DNA from: Thelonectria olida
Lineage: Eukaryota; Ascomycota; Sordariomycetes; Hypocreales; Nectriaceae
Reading direction: 5' to 3'
DNA: 64,000 nucleotides
NCBI GenBank assembly: GCA_020736575.1
Contig: JAGPYM010000006.1
Location: 62,001 to 126,000 of the forward strand
Both the position numbers and the translations under genes were made by a program. The notes beneath the pieces were generated by a model. The model ran no database searches. It worked only from the letters and a program-made list of their open reading frames with translations, and had not been told where the DNA came from. Of this stretch, positions 56,296 to 64,000 are shown one piece after another. Positions within the stretch are counted from its first letter, which is position 1. The number at the start of each line of letters is the position of its first letter.

Positions 56296-58782
56296 TTACA
56301 CCCATGTGCTAGGGTCCGTCACTTGGATATCTCGACCCTGGACACTCTCCACCACTGGGTTGTGCCCCGCCTCCCATTCAAGCCGAAGGGTGTCATTCTC
56401 TTCGCCAACCAAGACCGTCGCCCTCATGTCGTCAATAAGGCTTCTTCTGGGCGCTACCACAATCTCAGGCTTGCCTCGGTGCAATCTCTCCAAGTACATC
56501 TTGTGATGCTGCCTCACCCCCAGAATCTCCCGCCCAATCTCGTACAGAGGCGTCGCACTCCACCCGTGGCAATCGCTGCGGACGCTGCTTTCGCTTTCCG
56601 CCCAGGTCGTAAGGTTTTGCGAAATCATCTGCTCCCATGGCTGGATCAATATCGGCCAGCTCTCCTCGTACACTCCGGCGGCGCTTGCAGCCCTGAAAAG
56701 ATAGAAGCCCATTGCAAAGCTGGCCTTGGCCATCGAGTACTCTTCCCAGCGAGAGACAGTTTTCCTCATCAGCTCCATGGCTGCAGCCTTGCTATCGACG
56801 CACTGTGACAGTACGGCAAAGGTTTGGACATGTTGGCTGAATTGCCCCGTCGCTCCAGGTCCGTCGAGGAAGAGCCCGGTCTCTTGGTCAAAGCAATAGT
56901 GCTTCACAGCCTTGACGATATTTTGTTGTCGAAAGGCGTACTCGTTTGCAGTATCATTCCGACCAATAAACCCGCACAGCTCACTGGCCTTGAGTAGGGT
57001 GTAGGCGTATAGCAAACTGTGAAACGTGGCGCTCCCAGTTCGGTAGTACGCTGGAGGAACCGCCATGCCCAGGAAACCCTTTCCGGGCTCGATCCAGCCG
57101 TCTATCCAATCTACAAACGCCCAAGAGTCGGAATCGAACTGGCCGATGAGCCCTTTCTCCGTGAGGGTTCGATCGAAGTAATTGAGAACCCCATCCACCG
57201 CTCCGATGTACTCCCTAACCAGTCTTTCATCTCCGAAATGGACCATGTGGTCATATATCATCAAGACCCAAAATAGGGAGAAGGTAGGGATGTTGATGCA
57301 GCGCCCAGGGTTGGGGTAGTGTGTCTCAACCAAGCCATCATCCCGCCGCGAGGCATAAAATTCATGCATGGTCTTTCTGGCAAGTCGGTCATCTCGTGAG
57401 AGAAGATAGGTGAAGAGAATCTGGCTGCGAGAGTCCATTGAAAACTGGTTCTGTTCGTAGAAAGGACAATCCTCATATGTTTCATGCATGCAGTTCTTGA
57501 GCGTGTTGAGGCTAATGTCCCACAACTGGGTGAGTAATTTGGAGGATGTCTGGATTTTGGTTGCCACACGAAGAGGATAATGGGTCGACCTGTATGTAAA
57601 CTTCCGCACGACCAGTGAACTTGATCCGGTCGAAATCGTCAGACGTATGTACCGAAAGGTACGGAACCAGAAGGGACTGTAGTAGTTCACCCCAACTCGC
57701 GGTTTGTATTTGTCGACTGGGCCGTACATAACACCGTTGCGAAAATCGCTTCGATTCCCCTTTTGACGAGGCTGGCCCTCTTCAAAAGGATTTTCATAGC
57801 ATTCAGCGCAGAGAAAGTGAATTTCCGGTCTGGTCTCGATTGCACCGCTACAGTCACAGACAAAATCCAAGAACCCGGTCGTCAAAGCCTTGCGCGCGTC
57901 AGCGGGTGGTCTCTGGGCTCCATTGATGGTAAGGACTTACCTTTACTTCAATGTCTACGGTATACGTAGACTGCGGTGACAAGGTGAGGGGCTTATCGTT
58001 CTGAATCACAGCCATCCACATGTCCGCCAGAGTCGCGTCGTTGCATGTCACCACCCCATCGAACCGCTCGAAATTCTCCGTGAGGAAAGGAATCTGGCGG
58101 GGCGTGAGACGACGAGGATCGAGTACCGGCGACATTTTCCCGGTAGCTTCAATTATAATCGAGCCTAGCCATGAAGAGTCATCGAACTCGGGCTGGAGGT
58201 AGTCATGATCCATCATTGCTCCATCTGCTCTCTCGTGGAGGTTCAGAAACGATGGCCCAAGTCGATAATCCCATTCCGATAGATCTGCGAAGCTGACCGA
58301 AGGATCCAGCTTTGATCTCCACGACTCTCCGGTGCTGAGCGACTGGCACTGAGATAGATAAGCGGGTGCTTTAGAACAGAATCAATGGAGATTGTCAACC
58401 ATACCGGCAAGTCACATTCCAAGATGAAACCCGGCAGAGGCGTCCGAATCATGGACAAACACCCAGGATGAGTATTGGAAAAGCGCAAAACTCGAGCACC
58501 CAAAACGTTGAGGCCTTTGGAGAGATGTGGAGTGATATTGACGGTCTCATAGTTCCAACGCGAAGTGTAGCTCTTGCACGGACCAAAGCTGATGGGTTGG
58601 CGATTGAGATGCAGGCGATATCGGGTATCGGCCGAGACATGTAGCATAATATCGTGGTCTGGGACTTTATCCAGCCAAAATGTTTTGCGAAATAGGACGA
58701 ATTGCGCTGCGGCGGCGGCATCATCGAATCCGGGAACCCAGATCCATCGGGCCCCTCCAGATCCGAACGGCGTGGCAGGCAT
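56296..58782 (-). CDS. GH78 alpha-L-rhamnosidase-like protein
   Basis: Three exons (58782-58405, 58348-57941, 57888-56296) give 792 residues; an upstream ATG at 58818 would add twelve. The N-terminal beta domain starts ARWIWVPGFDD and has the sugar-binding-like HVSADTRYRLHLN block. The (alpha/alpha)6 barrel of six-hairpin glycosidases includes HETYEDCPFYEQNQFSMDSR, equivalent to the catalytic DCPxRxE region but with Phe-Tyr-Glu-Gln in place of the usual Gln-Arg-Asp-Glu-Arg. It continues with SWAFVDWIDGW, the IFNxW-like part, and SDCHGWSATPLYE. There is no signal peptide, so the protein is likely cytosolic, as in several fungal members. It would remove rhamnose from plant glycosides or oligosaccharides. 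The altered acid site leaves the exact specificity uncertain. Confidence 0.82.
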
Positions 58783-59302
58783 GAGAACACGGTTGGTCTT
58801 TCTCAATCTCTGACACAATTACTTCAACGTTTGGCAATGGAGAATGCGGTGAATGGTAATGTATAATATATTTAGTTCGTACTGGGTGTGATGCGCTGAA
58901 CTGATGCTGGTGGTGGCTCGCTTTGTCGGGAAATCCGGTCCAATTTCCCATCGCAAACCGGATATCCCGAACCATGTCAAGTTGATCGCCGTAATGTGGG
59001 ACACCTCTCGTTGTGTATTCTACCGAGAATACGCTCTCGGCGACCTTCACCCTCCGGGAAGTGGAGGACATAGGTGCGTCAAGTTTCTCAACGTGACTGG
59101 GATTGTGCAACGAGAACAGACGAGAGTCGGCGAACAATAACAATTATTTCTTGACTTTATTCCTATCTAATAGAAGGCTTCTAGGTTTCGCAGCCACACA
59201 GCCAAGCGTGATGAATGAAGAACCTCCCTCTAGTCCACAGGATACACCAGAGCCAGCTCTTGCGTCAAGATCATCATATGACCTCCTCTGTGCACCGTCA
59301 GG
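58783..59302. other. Spacer between rhamnosidase and RRM genes
   Basis: 520 bases holding the rhamnosidase promoter and the 3' end of the RRM gene. No other feature seen. Confidence 0.4.
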
Positions 59303-60219
59303 CTACTCTGCATCTGCTCGTCTCCAGTTGTTCGAAGACATGGCTCTGGAGGTAGAGTTCTGAGAATATTGCGACGATCTTGGTTCCCCACCCTGCTGTT
59401 CAGAATCGACGCGTCGACGACCCTCAAGTTTCGAGGGGATGGCGTTCGAGTGCCGAACAGACAGCAACCCCCAGGGGGCCGTTTGGCCGTTTAATTCCTT
59501 AACGGCGGTCTCGGCCTCCTCAAGCGTCCCAAAGTCAACAAAACAGTAATGGTGGTGGCCTTTCTTGCTTCTTGTGGACTCATGAGGCGTGATGCGCTTC
59601 CCAATTGCTGTTCTGAAAGGAGGTTAGCACAAAGAAGGGGATGGAATGGTTTCAGGGCCGTCGGATGAACTCACGGCTTGAAATCCTTTAGAATATTTTG
59701 CATGTCTTCTTGGTTTTGTCTCTGGTCTATCATTTTGGGCAGACCTCCGATCCAGACACGGCGGCGAGCTTGATCGTCCAGTTGTTCTTCAAAATGATCT
59801 AATGCTGCTTCTGGACCATGATCCATTCCATTCGGTCCATTTGGGCGGTTGTTCTTCCTCTCGTCCCTGGACCGGCTGTTCCAATTTCCCCATCTCTCAA
59901 ACGTTGGCGTTGTTTGAGCATACCCCTGGCGGTTCTGAGTCTTTGGGTGGCATGGGCCAACCTTCACTGCACGGCCACGAATGGTTGCTCGAAGGTCTGC
60001 GAGGGCCCGGTCGGCATCTTCACGCGTCTTGAAGTCAACAAAACAATAGCCCGGGTTCCTGGCGCTGACAGGGTCAATGGAAATGTGGATGTGTTCGAAG
60101 CCTTCAAGTCCATTCTCGGCGAGCATCGCCTCGATCTCGGTGGGCTTCACCGCATAGAGCAGATTGCCCATGTAGACGCGCCGTCCCTCGGTGAGGGCGG
60201 GGGGCTGCTCTCCGACCAT
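59303..60219 (-). CDS. Two-RRM RNA-binding protein
   Basis: Two exons (60219-59675, 59612-59303) with a 62-base intron give 284 residues. RRM1 (residues 14-90) shows RNP2 RVYMGNLLYAV and RNP1 PGYCFVDFKTREDAD. RRM2 begins RRVWIGGLPKM and, across the splice, has HHYCFVDFGTLEEAE. An Arg/Asn/Gly-rich linker (NSRSRDERKNNRPNG) joins them, and the Ser/Gln/Arg-rich tail ends SSNNWRRADAE. The layout suggests a nuclear or cytoplasmic mRNA-binding protein. A MULE transposon lies in its promoter, about 180 bases upstream of the start. The frame is intact. Confidence 0.85.
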
Positions 60220-60386
60220 GACTTAGACGGCGACGTAGTAAATATGTCGAATGAATGGGAGGATTCCCCTGTTCGCCAAGAGCATGTGATCCGAGATGGA
60301 TGCGACCTGGGTCAGCGTGAACTTGGTACGGCCGGGGGGAGCGGGGTAGTTTTGCAAAATTAGCATGAATGATGACTCATCAAGTA
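60220..60386. promoter_or_regulatory. Promoter-proximal segment of the RRM gene cut by the MULE
   Basis: Only 167 bases remain between the RRM start codon and the transposon target duplication, so most upstream control sequence has been moved about 3 kb away. Confidence 0.5.
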
Positions 60387-60395
60387 ATGGCTCGA

Positions 60396-60501
60396 GGGCG
60401 CCAATAGGTGCGCACCCGGGTGCGCACGTAAGTGTCACGTGTTGCGCACCCGGTGCGTCTGTAAGGAAGTTATGTAAGCCCAACATCCTTGTATGCCAGC
60501 C
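60396..60501 (+). repeat. Left 106-base TIR of the MULE
   Basis: Starts GGGCGCCAATAGG and includes the perfect 20-base palindrome GTGCGCACCCGGGTGCGCAC at 60408-60427 and a TCACGTGTT motif. Identical to the inverse of 63241-63346. Confidence 0.95.
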
Positions 60502-60600
60502 GGCCGCAAGTTTTGCCCGAATTATTTCTAATCTCGAGATGACGAACTACTATGCAGATTCTTTAATTGGAATATAAGCAATGTGTACATCAACAATAAT

Positions 60601-63249
60601 CTAAGCAGTAACTACGATGCAGTCTTCAGCCTGGTTATCGTTCGAGTATAGAGCTTGTTGGTCGATCATGTCCTGCTCAACGCTCTTCCAAATCTCCTTC
60701 ATGCCTCTTCGCCTGTTCGCCAGAGGGTTGCCGCCCATCTCCTGGGCGACTTGCCTCTCCACACGTTCATCTTCTGCCTTGGTCCAGTCCAAGTACGCCA
60801 TCATCTCCTCCTTAGTCCACTCCCGGCCAGGTCTCGTTGATGTGCATCGCTCACCCATCTGCTTATAATCCAAACACCAGCTGTAACTTGTCTTATTATA
60901 GCGTTGGGGGAGGCCCATTGCCTTTCGATATTGCTGGTTAGTCTTCAAGCTACCTCGAGGCAGCTTGTTATACCATGCCGTCCGTGCTGCAACATATCGA
61001 TGATATATAGCACAAGGGTCATCATAGCGTATGTCTGGTTCAGGCGATGGCACCGATGGCGGCACATCTGATGATGGGGGTATATCTGCCGATGAGGATG
61101 GCAGTGTTATTACATCTGGCGGAGACGGTATCATCTCTTGATCAGGTAGTGCCGCTAGCGGCGCTACCTCCTGCTGCGGCAAAATTGAGGATAAGGATGG
61201 ATCGGGGACTGGCAGTGGAGCTGAAATTGGTGTAGTCGCTGACGGCAGCGTATTTGGAGGTGCTGTAGAGGTTGAGGAAGATATAAGATGCGCATATCGC
61301 AATGGGCATGCCTTTGAGCTCATCGTGTGGCCTTGTGTATGACATCTTGAGCATGTGGGGTTAGCTCTCGTCTGTATCTGTGATGCTTGCTCGACGATCT
61401 CAAATGCACATGGCTCGCGCTGAGTGCCAGTCTTCGGCAATGTTGACCTAGCTGCCACCTGATCGAATTGACGGCGGGGCTCTATGAGCAATTGAGGGTT
61501 TCCTTCTCGTTGAAGATGCCAATGCGTATGGAAGTGGTGTAGCTGAAGCGGCTGCTCTTGTCGTAGAAGAGGCTCGATTGTGTGAGCGCAAGGGAGCCCA
61601 AGCGTTGCTGAGAAGACTCCTGTGCAGGCAGGGAGCCTGTCCTGTTGGAGCCGCTTCCTCTGCGCCTCAACCTTCCGCAATGCCTCGTGAGATACCCAGC
61701 CTCGTACGATGCTGTATAGACTCCCTGAGAGTTCTATGGGCGTCCGGATTTGCTGCTTCGCTTGGTTTGCTCGGAGCTCAGCTACTTGGTTAAGTATCGC
61801 CAGCTTGATAGCCCTCCAGGCCTCAAAGAGATCCAGCTGGGAAGTATCAAGGTACATTTTGATGAGCTGATGAATACCCTCGCCTCGAGACGTCACCACA
61901 TTCTCAAAGTGAAGATACTGATCAACCCAAGCTTTGACGAGCTTCGTTTTGTAGAGGTCAAGCCATGTTTCGATGATGTAGGCGACCTCCCGGGCGTGGG
62001 CCGAAGCATAGCGCTCTTTGAGCTGTTGAATCCTGTCTTCAAATGTCTCCTCGTTTGCCGATGCCACGAGCTCATGCCATTTCCCGTAAAAGTCCTTCCA
62101 CTCTTGGTGGCCTTGAGGCTCTTGAGCCGCATCGTTATGGCGCATAAAGCTTGGCTGGCAGTAACGCAGGACTGCCTTGTTGGCATGCCAAAGGCATAGA
62201 AGCGATACTGCAGTCGGGAAGCAATGAGATACCGCATTCATGCAGGCGAGACAGCGGTCTGTAAGGATCACAGATGGCAGCCTTGCGCTACAGGCTTCGT
62301 ACATTGAACGTAGCCGATCTAACGCCCAGATGTAGTCCTTCTCCTCCTCGCCGCTGAGGAAGGCGAAGGCAATGCAGAATGAGCGTTGACAGGCGTCAAC
62401 ACCGACGATATCGAGAAGAGGCATCTTATACTTGTTTGTCTTGTATGTGCAGTCCAATATAAGTATATCCGGGTATGACTTGAGGTATGCTAGCGACTCT
62501 GGGTGGGCAAACAACACAGCTGTAACCCGACCATCCTCATCAAAGCGTATTCGACTCCAGAAACCCTCTGCCTCAAGCTCATTAGCAAGAGCTTGTATTG
62601 TGCTTTGACCCTTTTGCTGGTCTCGTTTGCCTTGTGCAATGCAGTTGTAGATGTCTTGCTGCGTAGCAAGAGACTCTGTGTTCTGACGTAGGTAGGATCT
62701 AATCTCTTTCGGTGCTACTCCAGCGTTCGCAAGGTTGTTGATAGTTGACCTATCTGCATGGGATAGTTGACGATGGACTGGATGTGCAGACATGTTTGTG
62801 CTTGGCTCGTGGTTGTGATGGGCAAACTCGCTGCCAGGACGGTGCGTAAGGCGCCATGTTGCCTTATCCAAGGCCTCCTTTGCAAGGACTGAGAATTGAC
62901 ACCCTGTACGCCGTGTTGTAGTTGACCGTTGCCGTGCATCCGAGGATTTGGGAGGTGCTCCTCCACGGTCACAGCTGAAGAAAACAATTCGTCTGCCGCT
63001 CCGTGTTTTCTTCGACTTCCCAGTGACAAACGCATAGCCCCTGGGAGCTGCCCATGCATTGATCGCAGCGTGTAGGGCTTCCCGAGAGCCATACTCGCGT
63101 TCGGGAGGCAGACAGTCGTCAGAAAATTGACGAGTAGCTGTAACTGGATTCATTCTGGGAGAGACAATTTGAGAAGATCGTTGCGCGGCGAAGTGAGGCT
63201 CTTCATCAACGGAAAAGGGGTAGCTACAAGCGATGCGCCTGGCTGGCAT
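60601..63249 (-). CDS. MULE transposase (FAR1-like DNA-binding, DDE core, SWIM zinc finger)
   Basis: An 882-residue intronless frame. Order: FAR1/WRKY-GCM-type DNA-binding region (residues about 45-160, GYAFVTGKSKKTRSGRRIVF with Cys and HHNH ligands). The MULE DDE core follows, with Asp in LILDCTYKTNKYKMPLLDIV, Asp in SVILTDRCLACMN, CLWHANKAVLRYC and Glu in SRGEGIHQLIK. Then come a SWIM-like zinc finger CTGVFSATLGLPCAHTI and a CCHC-like knuckle CSRCHTQGHTMSSKAC. A Pro/Ser-rich region leads to a C-terminal acidic/basic tail. It would cut and move the element in the nucleus. The Met at 63249 lies in the TIR; a Met at 63153 (MNPVTATRQF) is an alternative start. All key residues are present, so it may be active. 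Confidence 0.92.
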   Translation of the reverse strand: MPARRIACSYPFSVDEEPHFAAQRSSQIVSPRMNPVTATRQFSDDCLPPEREYGSREALHAAINAWAAPRGYAFVTGKSKKTRSGRRIVFFSCDRGGAPPKSSDARQRSTTTRRTGCQFSVLAKEALDKATWRLTHRPGSEFAHHNHEPSTNMSAHPVHRQLSHADRSTINNLANAGVAPKEIRSYLRQNTESLATQQDIYNCIAQGKRDQQKGQSTIQALANELEAEGFWSRIRFDEDGRVTAVLFAHPESLAYLKSYPDILILDCTYKTNKYKMPLLDIVGVDACQRSFCIAFAFLSGEEEKDYIWALDRLRSMYEACSARLPSVILTDRCLACMNAVSHCFPTAVSLLCLWHANKAVLRYCQPSFMRHNDAAQEPQGHQEWKDFYGKWHELVASANEETFEDRIQQLKERYASAHAREVAYIIETWLDLYKTKLVKAWVDQYLHFENVVTSRGEGIHQLIKMYLDTSQLDLFEAWRAIKLAILNQVAELRANQAKQQIRTPIELSGSLYSIVRGWVSHEALRKVEAQRKRLQQDRLPACTGVFSATLGLPCAHTIEPLLRQEQPLQLHHFHTHWHLQREGNPQLLIEPRRQFDQVAARSTLPKTGTQREPCAFEIVEQASQIQTRANPTCSRCHTQGHTMSSKACPLRYAHLISSSTSTAPPNTLPSATTPISAPLPVPDPSLSSILPQQEVAPLAALPDQEMIPSPPDVITLPSSSADIPPSSDVPPSVPSPEPDIRYDDPCAIYHRYVAARTAWYNKLPRGSLKTNQQYRKAMGLPQRYNKTSYSWCLDYKQMGERCTSTRPGREWTKEEMMAYLDWTKAEDERVERQVAQEMGGNPLANRRRGMKEIWKSVEQDMIDQQALYSNDNQAEDCIVVTA

Positions 63250-63346
63250 ACAAGGATGTTGGGCTTACATAACTTCCTTACAGACGCACCGGGTGCGCAA
63301 CACGTGACACTTACGTGCGCACCCGGGTGCGCACCTATTGGCGCCC
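63241..63346 (-). repeat. Right 106-base TIR of the MULE
   Basis: Inverse of the left TIR; it contains the same palindrome. The first ATG of the transposase frame (63249) lies inside this repeat. Confidence 0.95.
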
Positions 63347-63355
63347 ATGGCTCGA

Positions 63356-64000
63356 ACACGACAAGTCGTGACTTCCTAGGCTAGGAGACTGATCATTGAA
63401 GGACAATCCTCCATTGAGATGGATACTGACTTCCGGATCAGGAGTTTTCGCAAGCAATGGAGTGGCGCAGTCGCGGAGCGGAACAAAGAGTTTCGCTCGT
63501 GAGTGCCATGCACGGCATTGCGTTTCCATTGTTTGATCTGCCGTTTGATAGTTGGCGTATGCGACTTTCTCTTGTCTTATCCCCACGAGTTGCACTGCAT
63601 CGTCGCAGAGTATGTATTGGTCGGAGATCGCGTGTGAGATAGGGCTTGTGAAACACTCTAGGCTTCCACGTCAAACCACTGGACGTTACCGTCGCTTGTT
63701 GGAAGGTTTGTAAGAGGCTGCATGGAAAGGAGGCTGTGATGACAACTCGCGGGTACTTACACCACGCGCCTTGTTCCCGTGTTGGCAAATAAGGTACTGA
63801 GATCAAGTCGTGATCGTAAGTGTTTAGCGAGATAATCATTTCAATTCGAAAATTAATATATACCATGGTAAGATGTTATTGACAATTCCATCTTTGCAAT
63901 CTTTCCGGCAACCACCCACTGGTATGCATCAAAGACGTCTTGCGTTGAGACATAGCAGGCGCAAATCCCTGTCCCATCATCATCTTGTCATCCATCTTGC
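63356..64000. other. Right window end with a possible partial gene on the minus strand
   Basis: On the minus strand a segment at 63658-63717 encodes PLTNLPTSDGNVQWFDVEA before a stop, preceded by a CAG acceptor and, about 45 bases upstream, a GTAAGT donor. Another coding-like stretch (YVSTQDVFDAYQWVVAGKIA) lies at about 63880-63960. They could be the last exons of a gene that continues past the window, but I could not join them in one frame. Family unknown; treat as tentative. Confidence 0.25.

Larger units (their letters stand above)
60396..63346 (-). mobile_element. Intact Mutator-like (MULE) DNA transposon
   Basis: A 2,951-base element with 106-base terminal inverted repeats that are identical by base-by-base reading (60396-60501 and 63241-63346). 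It is flanked by the 9-base direct duplication ATGGCTCGA (60387-60395 and 63347-63355), the usual target size for MULEs. It carries one large open transposase gene. Identical repeats, a perfect duplication and no RIP-type damage mean a recent insertion. It sits between the RRM gene promoter and unannotated sequence at the right end of the window. It is similar in build to fungal Hop-type elements. Confidence 0.95.

Overview
This window looks like nuclear DNA of a filamentous ascomycete (Pezizomycotina, probably a Sordariomycete). Genes are interrupted by short 49-123 base GT-AG introns with CTAAC-like branch points. Product families are typical of these fungi: LysM/WSC proteins, subgroup C LysM chitinase, 2EXR, FunK1, GH43, GH78, DszA-type monooxygenase and EthD. 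Long AT-saturated blocks carry the C-to-T/G-to-A pattern left by repeat-induced point mutation (RIP). No virus, CRISPR array, rRNA or tRNA was recognised.

Layout. 1-8.7 kb: a chitin-related locus (LysM-WSC protein, small secreted protein, 2EXR protein, GH18 LysM chitinase) in which three of four genes are visibly broken. 8.8-15.1 kb: carbohydrate genes (MFS sugar transporter, secreted GH43 enzyme, SDR). 15.7-17.7 kb: a FunK1 kinase. 18.2-24.0 kb: a TauD/SyrP-like dioxygenase, a DszA/NtaA-like flavin monooxygenase, and two opposed halves of an amino-acid permease that suggest an inversion. 25.0-26.6 kb: DJ-1/PfpI and EthD proteins. 27.9-38.0 kb: an AT-rich block made mostly of one decayed Ty3/gypsy LTR element on the minus strand with two 412-base LTRs, split by a young intact pogo/Fot1-like transposon. 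38.1-42.6 kb: a five-exon gene for a 1,427-residue protein of unknown function. 44-46 kb: two small genes. 47.9-52.7 kb: SDR, HAD hydrolase, Asp/Glu-racemase-like protein and NmrA-like protein. 54.4-60.2 kb: a predicted GPI-anchored M43 metalloprotease, a GH78 alpha-L-rhamnosidase and a two-RRM protein. 60.4-63.3 kb: an intact MULE transposon with identical 106-base inverted repeats and a 9-base target duplication.

How the genes fit together. The first 8.7 kb looks like a fungal chitin-interaction module that has lost function. The transporter/GH43/SDR group suggests uptake and breakdown of plant cell-wall sugars. The dioxygenase/permease/monooxygenase group resembles sulfur- or nitrogen-scavenging clusters. 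Transposons of three classes and two ages (RIP-decayed versus pristine) shape the rest. Exon boundaries were inferred by eye from splice signals and reading-frame continuity, and no database search was run.
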